In this document: positions 25,246 through 35,529 of the stretch, in pieces
Layout of the letters: each line of letters opens with the position of its first letter
Position numbering within the stretch: the stretch's first letter is position 1
NCBI RefSeq assembly: GCF_020085105.1
Contig: NC_058042.1
Location: forward strand, 15,082,501-15,146,500
Source of the DNA: Siniperca chuatsi
Taxonomy: Eukaryota > Chordata > Actinopteri > Centrarchiformes > Sinipercidae
Reading direction: 5' to 3'
Length of the DNA stretch: 64,000 nucleotides
The notes under the pieces: model-generated
The model's input: the letters and a program-made list of their open reading frames with translations, nothing else
Databases searched by the model: none
What the model was told of the DNA's origin: nothing
Translations under genes and position numbers: made by a program

Positions 25246-26824
25246 TTTTGGTAATAATTAGCAAGAAAGCAACTGAACGCAAATTATTTCCACGCACAGT
25301 AAATTCCAGCAATATTATACTGCTTTTTGTGCAAGGAAAATAAAATATAATAACAAATATAATAACAAAGGTGTTATCAACTGCTATGGTCAATCAACAA
25401 CAGATAGATGATTCATTTTGTCTCCTGTGCTTCTGCACAGTTAAACCTCAGTGCATGTACCACCAACCAGCCCCTCTTTCCAGTGTTTTGTCTTGAACGG
25501 AGCATGTTGGGGGGTTGGGTAAAATAAATAGGGTGTGGCTTCACTGTTGTCATGGCAACGGAGTTATCCCTGCTTTGAACCCCCTCAACCAGCCACTGTA
25601 TGGAGTGGAGGAACGACACTATATGCAGGCAAGCTGACCAAAATATTACAACCATGCATGCAGAGATCTACATGGAATCTCTGCCTTTGTGCCTACATGT
25701 CACCCCCTGTCACACCAACAGAAATTACACAGAGCTGAGCGGTTGCCCATGGACAGGCAGTAGGTGTGCTCAGTGGTTTTCCAAGCAATTCCTAAGACCT
25801 GTAATAGCTTGAGATACAGCCTATACCATTCCCTTTAGTGATAGGCTCTCTGGTTTCTTCATTTTCAAACAAGCATAGCCCATCAGTTATACCAGCAATA
25901 CTGCTGTACAGCAATATCTTTCTTAACAGGATACAGCTGTTATAAAACACAAGGTTGCATGACATCATTGGGCTTTGTAAACAGGAGTCAACAGGTTCCG
26001 TGTGTGTGTCTATGGGATAGCAATAAGCGCCTGACCTGCAGACCACTCCACTGAGGATGTTATAGAACAAAATGCAGAGGTGCTGATGTCTACATACTGC
26101 CAACTGCTGTCCAATATGTGAGTGAATCTACCAGCCAGTACACAGACCTGGATGTTCTTGTGAACGAGTGAGATTTGATGATTTACCTCCAAAAAACATT
26201 TCTGGTTGCTGAACGTTAGATATAACAACAGTACCAGATTGGAATATTGCTTACTAATATTCGAAAATAATCCAAATCTCTTCACCAGGTGTGGATAAAT
26301 TAAAAGCTGAGGCACGTCACCACTGTAAACCCTTTGTGCAATTTCATCAACTGAAAGCTGCACCATTATTTGGTCCTAATCACTCAGTCACCAGCTCATT
26401 ATCACTGTCAACATAGCTCTGCTTTCCAAAGGTAATTGCATTTAGAAGATACAGCAATACACTTCTTATAGAGACTCAAAGTAATTCAATGACAGCTGCA
26501 CTAATAAAATGAAAAAAATAAAAACTAAAGTCATAACAGCTTCATCAATACAGTATTTCACTTTAAATGTGTTGTTAGACTGAATTGTTATAAGCCATAT
26601 AAAACAGTGACTAAGTGATCAACTGTGGGGGTGATCAACTATATGTTACAAAATATTACCATCTGGTGGCGAAATGTAGTACAGCAAACAACTGCTGCTG
26701 GTCATACTTCAGATGGGTGACAAAGGAAAAACCTCAATTAATAAGTGGAGAAACATAACAGAGGCAGATGCTTCACATGGGGTCATGTGGGAAGAATAAA
26801 TGGTTTGATTAGAATGAAAATGAC
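25246..26824. other. Intergenic stretch
   Basis: Overlapping short frames at 25413-26366 on both strands have no conserved motif. No gene is supported. Confidence 0.4.
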
Positions 26825-26945
26825 TTTCACAGTCACCAGATCTCAACCCAATTGAACACCTATGGGAGGTTTTCGACCAAACATGTTAGACTGTGCCCTC
26901 CACCGTCATCAAAACACTAAATGAGGGAATGTCTTTAGGAACTAT
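26825..26945 (+). pseudogene. Relic of Tc1-type transposase C-terminus
   Basis: Translation gives SPDLNPIEHLWEVFDQTC followed by a stop. The motif PDLNPIEHLW is the signature around the last catalytic acidic residue of Tc1/mariner-family transposases. Only about 18 codons remain in frame, so this is a dead fragment. Confidence 0.7.
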
Positions 26946-27029
26946 GGTGTTCAATGATATTCCCATGATAATCCCAAAAGTTTGCCTATATTTATTTGTA
27001 AACTTCTCAATCAGCAAGATGCCAAGGTA

Positions 27030-27215
27030 TTAATATTCTGTTACCCTCTCAATATTAAAACTGGTCATAGTAGAAATGTAAATGTAAAATGTAATAATCA
27101 CGACTAGGAGACTAGGTATAGAATTTCTATAAATGGTGAACAGAACAGGACCCACAATGGATCCCTGAGGAATGCCCATAGTAACATCATCAATGTGAAA
27201 ACAGGACAGGCACAC
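27030..27215 (-). pseudogene. Relic of non-LTR retrotransposon reverse transcriptase
   Basis: The minus-strand frame contains GIPQGSIVGPVLFTIYRNSI. This is the conserved G-x-P-Q-G-S-x-x-G-P-x-L-F block of LINE reverse transcriptases (CR1/L2/Rex-like type). The following catalytic YADD block is not recognisable and the frame is short, so it is a fossil fragment. Confidence 0.7.
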
Positions 27216-27679
27216 AGGGGAGGAACAATAGGTTATAGTTATTGAGAGGCTTCAACTTTCTGTGGCTTTAAACATCAGATTTGAAAGAAATACAGTAAAT
27301 GTAACTTTTAAAAAACAGACATCTAACAGCCTCTAAAGTTTTTTGACTTGTCCAAGAATAAATAGAGACTCCACTTAAAAAAATCATCCTCTCATCATCA
27401 TCACCTCACCATCCTAACTAACTAGCTAGCTAGGTTAACTGCCCAGACCTGTGTTTGGAAAACTAGCAAAGCAAACACAGGATATTTTCCTTTTGGTGGC
27501 TTTGATTTGAAGTAGTTAGCCTATGTTTTAGGTTTGCAGGTTTTTTTAAACATAGAAAAACTAAACATTAAACAATAAGTAAATACACAGCCATAAAATT
27601 TGTCTCCTAAGCTCCTAACGGTCAAATATTAGCTAGCCTCTGGCCTAACTTAAGGATAGTTATTTGGTTCGTTGTCCAT

Positions 27680-27896
27680 TTCTCCGAATTCCAACATTTC
27701 CGGCAGTTTTCGGCTGCATTTTAATGCAGCAGAGCCATTTGAGCGCCAAACGACAGAGCAGCAGCAGTAACCCTAGCTTGGCTAGAGCCGCCCGTTTTAA
27801 AGACAAAAGATAAAGAGAGCAAGCTAGCTGGAGAGTTATTAGCTTATATTCAGTGCCATACTTACTAGCTGAAACTAGCTAACAAGGACTGTAGCT
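27680..27896 (+). promoter_or_regulatory. Putative terb2 promoter and 5' UTR
   Basis: This is the sequence just upstream of the terb2 start. It is richer in CpG than its flanks ('ttccggcagttttcggctgc', 'gagcgccaaacgac') and has no clear TATA box. A small palindrome, gctgcattttaatgcagc, lies at about 27713-27730. The transcription start is not determined. Confidence 0.35.
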
Positions 27897-27960
27897 ATGT
27901 TTAGGAATAAGACTGCCTGGTTTTCCAACAGTGTGCCACAGGCATGTCACAACTTTTGGA
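27897..27960 (+). CDS. terb2: terb2 exon 1
   Basis: It encodes MFRNKTAWFSNSVPQACHNF plus W and one base. The donor is TGGA|gtaagt. Confidence 0.85.
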
Positions 27961-29717
27961 GTAAGTGACATATTATCAGCTCAAGGTTTATAAGTTATTT
28001 GAGCTAACCTACTAGTTAAATTAATGACCTGTTTAATAAACTATTTATTAATTTAAGGTACGTTAGCTAGTTAGCAGCTAATAGTATGTTCATGAAATAA
28101 GCTGACTCAATCTTAGAGAGATGCTGCCATATTAGGTTAAAGTTATAAATAAACCTTGTATTATCTTTAAAAGGAGAATAAACATGCTGCCACAAATCTA
28201 GTTAGGGATCTGTAACTTAGTTCAAGTTGGACCCACAATGATATTTGCACACACACTTTGTTTTGGTAGTTTGAGCTGGTGTTTTGCTCATAACATATTT
28301 TTCTTGTAGTATTGGAGGGTGGAACCATTGCAGGTTGGCGAACAGCACTTTACCTTTTCAGTGAGGATGCTACATGTCCTGATACTCTAAGGTGAGCGTG
28401 ATGAAGAACTGAAGAACTGCACGTTTTATCTAGCAGTTCATTTTTCTATAATAAACTATAATTTTGTTTCTGTTTTTCAGGATATTTGAGAGCAAAGATT
28501 ACCTTAGGAACAAGGTGGTGGTTTTTCACAGCTTGTTTCTGTCTGCCTGTGAGAAGCGCCAGAGTGTAAAGTCTGTGTGCATTGGTCATTATGTGCTGCC
28601 TCCAGCCTCAGTACAGGACGGTGAGGACTGCTATATATTTATTGTTTTGTTGTAAACCATACTAAATCAGTGGTTCCCAACTTTGAGGTCCCGAGATAAG
28701 TCTGAGGGGTTGCAATGTTGCAAAGATGCATGTTTAATTTTCTGATTTTTCTTTCTTTGCTTTTTACTGTAAAATACTGAACAATTTTACCTCTTCAGGC
28801 CTCTAAAAGCTATTCAAAGGGATCAGTAACTCTTTGGTTGAACTTCTCGCAACTCACAATGAGCGATAAAGGGTCACAAATAATCATTGCTTCACTTTGA
28901 AGGGTGAGGGTCAAGCCAAAAACATTGGGAACCACACTAATGAGTGATTCAATTCAAAGCAAACCAGTTTTATCAATTGTAACTCATACAATGTTCCTCT
29001 TATTATCTTTAAAGAGGTGAGAAACGTGGTTGGGAGGTTGATTTGGGAGTGTGAAGATGAGCAGTCAGTAGCACAGGTAAGTAAACCAGGCAAAAGGCAG
29101 ATCATGTAAATTACTGTAATGACCTTAATTGGACTTCTGTTTTACAGAAGAGTTTCAGTTGCCTACCAGAAGATAAATGCAGTGAAGGAGAAGTCAGCAG
29201 AAGCGAATATGTTAAAAGTTTCCACGGTAAATATTTAGAATTGGAACTCAATAAATTATCCAGCAAACTAATTTAGTCCTTTTTACTCTTGGCAGTTCTG
29301 AACCATCTGACTCATCAGAAAGTGAAGCCCCTCTTTTGGGTCATTTGCGGGATTATCCAGTTAGTAACATGCTTATAGGTGATACATCATCATTTACTGT
29401 ATGCTCTTTGAGAAAATGTTTGTACTTGGTTCTGATAAGATAATAATAGATAATTGATTTGTACTGAAGGTCTGGAGCAATCCATATTTAGACTATGAGA
29501 CAATCTTCAGTAAGTGTTGGAAGAAGTTTCTTCTGTAATGTTGAGTGTGTTAACGTTGCGACTTTTTTCTGTTGACTTATTCACTTCAGGGTACATCGGC
29601 ATGGACAACCTGCAGAAATATTCAGGTGATCTGTGTGATTTCCACCCTGGGTTTTTCCAATGCTCCAACTGTAAGGCCCACTACTGCTTGCCGCACACAA
29701 AAGCAAACATGCACTAA
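27897..29717 (+). CDS. terb2: Telomere repeats-binding bouquet formation protein 2 (TERB2)
   Basis: TERB2 works in meiotic prophase with TERB1 and MAJIN to fasten telomeres to the inner nuclear membrane. The model joins 27897-27960, 28310-28391, 28481-28620, 29015-29076, 29148-29226, 29319-29378 and 29590-29717 (615 nt, 204 aa; human about 220). Recognisable blocks are the N-terminal MFRNKTAWFSNSV, the GGT and PDTLR blocks after the first splice, 'GHYVLPPA' in exon 3, 'DYPVSNM' in exon 6 and 'GYIGMDNLQKY' near the C-terminus. All align in order with mammalian TERB2. Exons 1-4 (codons 1-116) correspond to the TERB1-binding part, and the C-terminal end to the MAJIN-binding part. The exon 5/6 junction is uncertain: the stronger acceptor at 29295/29296 would shift the frame. 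The ATG has no competing upstream start in frame. Confidence 0.88.
28310..28391 (+). CDS. terb2: terb2 exon 2
   Basis: The acceptor is ttcttgtag|TATTGG and the donor CTAAG|gtgagc. It encodes LEGGTIAGWRTALYLFSEDA and then TCPDTLR, a block well conserved with mammals. Confidence 0.87.
28481..28620 (+). CDS. terb2: terb2 exon 3
   Basis: The acceptor is tttttcag|GATATT and the donor GGACG|gtgagg. It contains 'SKDYLRNKVVVFHS' and 'GHYVLPPASVQ'. Confidence 0.88.
28668..28935. mobile_element. hAT-like element in terb2 intron 3
   Basis: It starts CAGTGGTTCCCAA and ends TTGGGAACCAC, an inverted-end pair typical of another short hAT-like family in fish. Flanks 'actaaat' and 'actaatg' may be the target duplication. 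Confidence 0.55.
29015..29076 (+). CDS. terb2: terb2 exon 4
   Basis: The acceptor is ctttaaag|AGGTGA and the donor GCACAG|gtaagt. It encodes EVRNVVGRLIWECEDEQSVA plus Q and ends at codon 116 in phase 0. Confidence 0.82.
29148..29226 (+). CDS. terb2: terb2 exon 5
   Basis: The acceptor is ttttacag|AAGAGT and the donor CCACG|gtaaat. It encodes a poorly conserved linker (KSFSCLPEDKCSEGEVSRSE...). It ends in phase 1, which conflicts with the best next acceptor. Confidence 0.65.
29319..29378 (+). CDS. terb2: terb2 exon 6 (acceptor uncertain)
   Basis: The frame that encodes ESEAPLLGHLRDYPVSNMLI is clearly TERB2. The acceptor actcatcag|AAAGTG at 29318/29319 keeps frame with exon 5. A better-looking acceptor, cttggcag|TTCTGA, lies 23 nt upstream and would put a stop in frame. 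The donor is TATAG|gtgata. Confidence 0.6.
   Translation, partial: KVKPLFWVICGIIQLVTCL
29590..29717 (+). CDS. terb2: terb2 exon 7 (last)
   Basis: The acceptor is cacttcag|GGTACA. It encodes GYIGMDNLQKYSGDLCDFHP, aligned with the mammalian C-terminal block, then a Cys/His-rich tail (CSNCKAHYCLPH) and the stop at 29715-29717. Confidence 0.85.
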
Positions 29718-29862
29718 GAGAAAAGTATGTTAAAGAAGAACAAGTAGCAGCTGTGCTATTCACAGTCATGAGCTGGAGATAATTTACTGGCAAATTATTT
29801 ATTATGTTTATGTTTGCGTACCTGCACGTGTGTATGTAGTGTAGATGTATATCCTGACATAA

Positions 29863-29868
29863 AATAAA
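29863..29868 (+). terminator. Poly(A) signal of terb2
   Basis: AATAAA lies 146 nt after the terb2 stop codon. It is the first canonical signal downstream. Confidence 0.6.
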
Positions 29869-29879
29869 TCTGTGTGGCT

Positions 29880-30620
29880 AATGCTGATCTCACTTTGTAA
29901 TTTTCTCCACATTATTTCATTGTAACTGCTAATTGTTTTATCCCGTTAACGTAGTCCCTAAATTTTCATGTTGCCCAATGAAATGAACCGTCTCTGAAAA
30001 AGGCAAATGGTACAAATGGGTCCACATTTGTAATTACATCATTTCTATGGAATCTGTCTTACAGTGTGTGCAGTACTGAACTGTGTCTGGTTTTACAGTG
30101 GAGTGAGGATAGACTTGCCACCAATCAAAACTGACCATAAGAGGTGCCACGGGAATTAAAGTCGTGAGCTCAACTAACATGCTTTAACTTAGTCTGTAGT
30201 CAGACCTTACTAAACATTACTTTCCTAGATGCAATTTCCTGCAATGCTGTTTATTAACGAACTTCACAAGGCTGACATATAGGCCTACATAGATTTGAAT
30301 CACCATTTGGCAGTTTTATTGTAACAATTGCAAGTAAGTACACAGAATGCACAAAACATCAACCTACAGCCTTTTCAACGATATATTTCTGTAATTCTCA
30401 AGGTTTCCCTGAATGTGTTTTCAAAGTTCTTATTAACATTTCCCAATTAAATACAAACATTTCACATTGTTGTGAAACACACACACACACACACACAAAA
30501 AACATTTGTTGTAAACAACTGTAAAGCATTTCCATTATGGTATATTTGTTTGTACAATACACATATGTCTCATATGTCCTTGTTACCTTTCCTCTGTGAC
30601 TGGTACAGATTTGAAAAGGG
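29880..30620. other. terb2-sord spacer
   Basis: No exon. It includes a (CA)n run at 30478-30497. Confidence 0.45.
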
Positions 30621-31041
30621 AAATCAATTAATGGGTATATATATGTCCATCCATCCATCCATTTCTACCGCTTGGTCCCGTTAGGGGTCGCGGGTGACTG
30701 GAGCCTATCCCAGTGACAGTGGCCAACTTAGGCAGGGCTAACACCCACAGACAGTGACAGACAACCATTCACTCTCACATTCATTCAACACAGGCAATTT
30801 TAGAGTTATCAATTAACCTCTCACATGCATGTCTTTGGACGGTGGGAGGAAGCCGGAGAACCCGGAGAGAACCCACGGTAACACGGGGAGGACATGCAGA
30901 CTCCACCCAGAGAGATTGTGTGATGTTGGTCTGGTCCGGGAATCGATCCCACGAACCCACGATCTCCTTATTGGGAGGCAGGAGCTTTAGCCGCCCGCCA
31001 CCGTGCCACCCTGGTAAATCAATTAATGGGTATATATATGT
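30621..31041 (-). mobile_element. Non-LTR retroposon fragment with 26-bp target duplication
   Basis: A 369-bp insert (30647-31015) is flanked by two identical 26-bp copies of the target, 30621-30646 and 31016-31041 (starting aaatcaattaatggg). Read on the minus strand it ends in a (GGAT)n tail, as the 3' ends of fish LINE-type elements do. It also carries the wording 'catgtcctccccgtgtt', familiar from a widespread fish repeat. It is a 5'-truncated, non-coding copy. The perfect duplication implies a young insertion. Confidence 0.8.
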
Positions 31042-31519
31042 ATTATTACTAAAAACCGTAAACATTAAACTGCCCACTTTAGCACTCAGAGCCTGTTTTC
31101 TATTGGACAATCATATCGGACTGAGGGCAGTACGAGGGAAGTTAGTGGTTAGAGAGATTACATTACATTAATTACATCACATCATATCGGTGATACAGGC
31201 TTAATGGCACATTTTAATCAATAATATTGTAATGTAAAGATGTTTAAAAGTAATATATAGCAGTAGTAGGAGTTACATGTAATCTCATGAGTGCAGTTAA
31301 ATGTGATTGCGTGTTCACGTTCACCCCTGCAAAGTGGACTGTGCCGCGGGTCTTTGGCCAATCACATGCATTGTTTTGGTACCACCCCCGCTATCAGGAA
31401 GGTGTAGCTTTCTGCTTTCTGTACTTTGACACTGACAGAAAGAGAAAACAGGGTGAGATTTTTTTTCGTATTTGTCTGGTTCGTCTTTACGCTGTTCTCA
31501 GCACACTGTTGCATCAGTC
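31042..31519 (+). promoter_or_regulatory. sord upstream region and 5' UTR
   Basis: A CCAAT box in good context (ggCCAATca) lies at 31358-31362, about 160 bp before the start codon, next to 'gtgccgcgggtc'. No TATA box is evident. The start site of transcription is unknown but probably lies between 31380 and 31500. Confidence 0.4.
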
Positions 31520-31573
31520 ATGGCGCAGGAAAATCTGTCCGTGGTACTGCACTCCCAGGGAGACCTCAGGCTG
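31520..31573 (+). CDS. sord: sord exon 1
   Basis: It encodes [18 protein letters not shown]. The donor is CTG|gtagga. The first intron is only 103 nt. Confidence 0.93.
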
Positions 31574-34500
31574 GTAGGACACCGACCCACAAACTTGTAC
31601 CACTTACATGTGACGATCAGTTGCAATCTGAATTAAAATGACTGCAACTTCTGTGCATTTTGTCAATTTCTCACAGGAAAACCGCCCCGTCCCGGAGCCA
31701 GGACCTAATGGTATGACATATTCAACAATACGGTGTAGTCCCTCATATTCAACATATTCAACAATGTATAGGCCACTTAAACAAGCATTTCCAAATATGG
31801 TGAATATGTTGTGCACGTTATGTAAGGTTATAGTAAGTTAAATTAATTAAATGTAATGCAATGCGTCAATCCAATTAACTGTGAGCAATCTGTTTTTCAG
31901 TTTCAAAGCTACTACATGTCAAAATGCATTACAGCTGCCTGGCTTCTCTGTTTCAGCTCCATTCATTTTCCTTCTTTTTCTTGCCATTGCTTATGGCCTT
32001 GAACTGTATTTCAGAGTCAGAAGTACATTTTGGCATTTTGTAATTCATCTTTGTGACTTGCAAGTCAACTTACAATGCACTGGTGTCAAAAACACTTTAT
32101 ATTTGTAACAGATTTCCTTTCCACTTTACAGTAGTTAGCCTGAATTGCCGTTTTGTTTGATTTTGTTCACTCATATTTGAATTGCTGAACAAATCAAACC
32201 ATTTAAGATGTAGGAAATGTTTCTGATGTCTGGAATCAGGCTAGACTGTAGTGTCTTTTTGCAACAAGGTGACAAAATGCATACCAGTACTGGACCGTCC
32301 TCACTGTGTCCCTGTCTTGTATGTCACGTTTTGTACCCAGAGGTTTTGCTCCAGATGCACTCTGTTGGAATCTGTGGATCAGATGTTCACTACTGGCAGC
32401 ACGGCCGAATTGGGGACTATGTGGTCACGAAACCAATGGTGTTGGGGCATGAGGCGTCAGGGCGGGTGGTGAAGGTTGGATCAGCAGTCAAGCACCTTAA
32501 AGTAGGTGAGTGGTGTGTGTGTGTGTGTGTGTGTGTGTGTCTCAGAGCTGTGGAGCACCAAAGGCAGTGCCTCATGCAGTGGGCACTGCAAAAATCTGCC
32601 ATTCTGTTAAAAGGGAAGTTGACATTTCAAACAACAATATTTATAATTGAAAAAGGTTACATTACTTATCTCAACCATGCCATGCATTTATGGCGCTGTA
32701 ATGTCATATACTGTATATCATTTTGATGCCAAGTCTCACATAGTCCTAACATTTTTGTGGTATTAAATGAACTGAACAAACTCATCCAGTGCTGTAAACT
32801 TCACCCTGTATTTTTCAGGTGACAGAGTGGCCATTGAGCCCGGTGTGCCCCGCGAGACGGACGAGTTCTTCAAAAACGGACGATATAACTTGTCTCCTAC
32901 CATCTTCTTCTGTGCCACGCCCCCCGACGATGGGAATCTATGCCGATACTACAAGCACAGTGCCAACTTCTGTTACAAGTAACAGGTTTTTCAAGGATTG
33001 CGTGGCTTTTCACAAGAGTTTACCTAACAATTGCCTGATCTCTGACTGCCAAATGACTCTTTTGCCTTGCCTTGCATATATCCTTTTATGTCTGTCTGTC
33101 TCTTTCTGTGTCTTTTTTCAACTATCCAGGCTGCCTGATAATGTGACATTTGAGGAGGGAGCACTAATTGAACCTCTTTCTGTGGGGATCCACGCCTGTC
33201 GCAGAGCCGGCGTAACCCTCGGCAGCACCGTGCTCATCTGTGGTGCAGGTAACTATTACACACACAATAGAACAAGTCACTTTTGTGGGAATATTCCATC
33301 AACAAGATACTGCAGACTGCATTTCAGGGTGTGCTGAAAACTAATATAAAAAGAGGTGATTACACTGTATTTGAGTAACATGCCCCTGCAAGTAAGGACT
33401 CTAATTTGACACTCAGTGGGTTTAATCACAAAAGTGAGAATGATACTAACTCAACAAAACTTGAGTGAAAAAATGCTGAACCTTAACGCACCTTGTAAGA
33501 GTTGCTTACTTAATATTTAATGAATTCCTTATGTTGTGAAAACAAGCTAATGAACATTTAAGACACCTGTGTTAAGCAGTCCCTGGTGAAATAGTTGATT
33601 GTGTCCTATGAGGGTAAAGTTACACAGTATAGGTTCAATGTGAATGCTGAACACACACTATGACATTGACTGTTTTTTTAAGCTTCAAAACATGTTTATA
33701 ATCACATTATTAGTGTATGTCTTGAAGTGTTAGGCTGCCAGATATTTAACACAGTCTATACAGTAGCCATCTTGTTTATTTCTCCTCTCTTCACAGGACC
33801 TATTGGATTGGTCTGTTTGCTCGTGGCCAAGGCAATGGGGGCCTCACAGGTCGTCATCACTGGTAACTCACACGGTTTATAAACATCCATCTCAACTGAA
33901 ATGACCAATGACACAGTATACAGATTCTGGTAGCTTCTTCTTCTGTTTAGTCTTTTTCCTTTTGTCTCTAATTCACCTTTGCTGCGTTCAGATCTGTTCC
34001 CACAGCGTCTGACAATGGCCAAAGAGTTGGGTGCAGACTTCCAGCTGACAGTGAAGAGAGGAGATGGACCCCAGCAGCTGGCCAAGAGTGTGGAGCACAT
34101 GCTGGGCGCTCAGCCTCACATCACCATTGAATGCACTGGTGTTGAGAGCAGCATTCAGACTGCCATCTATGTATGTGACTACCCTCAGTAAAGACCATTC
34201 AAAGTTGTATTCAGAATTATGAAGTTGCTCTGCACAAACTATAGACTATAGTACATTTACTCAGGTACTGTACTTACCTACAATTTTGAGGTACTTGTTC
34301 TTTACTTGAGTATTTCCATTTCAAGCGACTTCCATTTCATACTCCAACACAATTCAGAGGGAAATACTGTACTCTTTACTCCACTACATTTGTCTGTAGC
34401 TAGTTGTTACTTTACAGATTAAGATTTTAAAACATGTTGTGTTGTTATAGATTAAACTACAACAGTAGTATAACAGTATATACAATTGTTCAAATTAGCC

Positions 34501-35281
34501 CCACATCAACCAATGCTACTTACATGTTAATACACCTGTAATAATATTCTAATATATAATATAATACTCACAGGCAGTTTTTCTGGATTGAGTACTTTTA
34601 GTTTTTGATGCTTCAAGTACAATAATACTTCCATACATTTTGAATGCAGGACTATTTCTTATAATGGAGTGCTTTTTAGTTTGTTTTTACTGAAGTAAAG
34701 AATCTAAATACTTTCTCCACCACTGCTTGTTATTTATATTATAATTGTTTCAGTTTCAGCATCTGCAGATAAAATAATCCAAGTTATAATTGATTTTTTT
34801 TCCTGTCAGGCGACATGTTCAGGAGGTGTGGTGGTGCTGGTGGGTCTTGGCCCTGAGATGGCCACTGTTCCTCTGATCAATGCTGCCGTAAGAGAAGTGG
34901 ACATCAGGGGGGTTTTCCGCTACTGCAATACGTAAGAAAATATCCATTAATTGCCCTTCTTGTTCCATAAGCAGATGTTTAAAGCAAATCTGGAGGCAGA
35001 TCCACTTGTGAGGTATCTTACAGACAGTAATAATTAAATCATAAATCATACAGTAAGTGTTAGGCATCACAGAGATTCAACTCTTGAGTCAAATGTTTGT
35101 CTTGTTGTGTTGCAGCTGGCCGATGGCCATAGCCATGTTGGCATCGGGTAAAGTGAACGTGAAGCCCCTCGTGACCCACCGTTTCCCTCTGGAGCAGGCA
35201 GCCCAGGCCTTTGAGACCACGCGTCAGGGTCTTGGGATAAAGGTCATGTTAAAGTGTGACGAGAATGACTATAAGCCCTGA
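31520..35281 (+). CDS. sord: Sorbitol dehydrogenase (L-iditol 2-dehydrogenase)
   Basis: It oxidises sorbitol to fructose with NAD+, the second step of the cytosolic polyol pathway. Nine exons, 31520-31573, 31677-31710, 32341-32505, 32819-32978, 33130-33248, 33797-33862, 33992-34170, 34810-34931 and 35116-35281, join in phase to 354 codons plus stop (human 357). The catalytic zinc ligands are present: Cys41 in [10 protein letters not shown], His66-Glu67 in VLGHEASG and Glu152 in ALIEPLSVG. The NAD-binding GAGPIG loop is at about 176-181. As in mammalian SORD, the structural-zinc cysteines of classical alcohol dehydrogenases are absent. The start ATG gives MAQENLSVV, four residues shorter than human. 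The sequence is intact, so the enzyme should be functional. Confidence 0.97.
31677..31710 (+). CDS. sord: sord exon 2
   Basis: A 34-nt small exon encoding [11 protein letters not shown]. The acceptor is tctcacag|GAAAAC and the donor CTAATG|gtatga. Confidence 0.92.
32341..32505 (+). CDS. sord: sord exon 3
   Basis: It carries the zinc ligands Cys41, His66 and Glu67. The acceptor is tgtacccag|AGGTTT. The donor GTAG|gtgagt is followed 7 nt later by a (GT)n tract. Confidence 0.96.
32513..32540 (+). repeat. (GT)14 microsatellite beside sord exon 3 donor
   Basis: A pure GT run begins 7 nt inside intron 3. Confidence 0.95.
32819..32978 (+). CDS. sord: sord exon 4
   Basis: The acceptor is tttttcag|GTGACA and the donor TTACAA|gtaaca. 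It encodes the substrate-site part with [20 protein letters not shown]. Confidence 0.96.
33130..33248 (+). CDS. sord: sord exon 5
   Basis: The acceptor is ctatccag|GCTGCC and the donor GTGCAG|gtaact. It includes Glu152 and the first half of the nucleotide-binding loop. Confidence 0.96.
33797..33862 (+). CDS. sord: sord exon 6
   Basis: The acceptor is cttcacag|GACCTA and the donor CACTG|gtaact. It encodes [20 protein letters not shown] plus T, the core of the Rossmann fold. Confidence 0.95.
33992..34170 (+). CDS. sord: sord exon 7
   Basis: The acceptor is gcgttcag|ATCTGT and the donor TCTAT|gtatgt. It encodes [17 protein letters not shown] and the TIECTG motif. Confidence 0.95.
34250..34725 (+). 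mobile_element. hAT-like element in sord intron 7
   Basis: It starts 'agtacatttactcaggtact' and ends 'ctttctccaccactg'. It is a full-length relative of 39566-39947 and of the truncated copy at 19830, with 'gaggtacttgttctttact' and 'ttactccactacattt' landmarks. Confidence 0.7.
34810..34931 (+). CDS. sord: sord exon 8
   Basis: The acceptor is cctgtcag|GCGACA and the donor AATAC|gtaaga. It encodes [10 protein letters not shown] and GVFRYCN. Confidence 0.95.
35116..35281 (+). CDS. sord: sord exon 9 (last)
   Basis: The acceptor is tgttgcag|CTGGCC. It encodes [20 protein letters not shown] through to KCDENDYKP, with TGA at 35279-35281. Confidence 0.96.
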
Positions 35282-35503
35282 CCCGACCCGCCAGCACGAC
35301 AGGCAGACATCCACAAACTGGACATTCACTGTAAGAAAGCTAGCACTAAATCTTTGTTTGAGTGTACTTAAATATCTACTTTTCCAGTGAGAACAAACAT
35401 GTTCAAAACCTGAGATAATAAGTCAAACTTGAGAGTAAATTACCTAAGAAATCAAATGTACTATACAGTTTTGTATCAAGGAAATGAAAAATTTAACTTA
35501 CTA

Positions 35504-35509
35504 AATAAA
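35504..35509 (+). terminator. Poly(A) signal of sord
   Basis: AATAAA lies 223 nt after the sord stop. Confidence 0.5.
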
Positions 35510-35529
35510 AAAGGCATCAATACCAGGAT

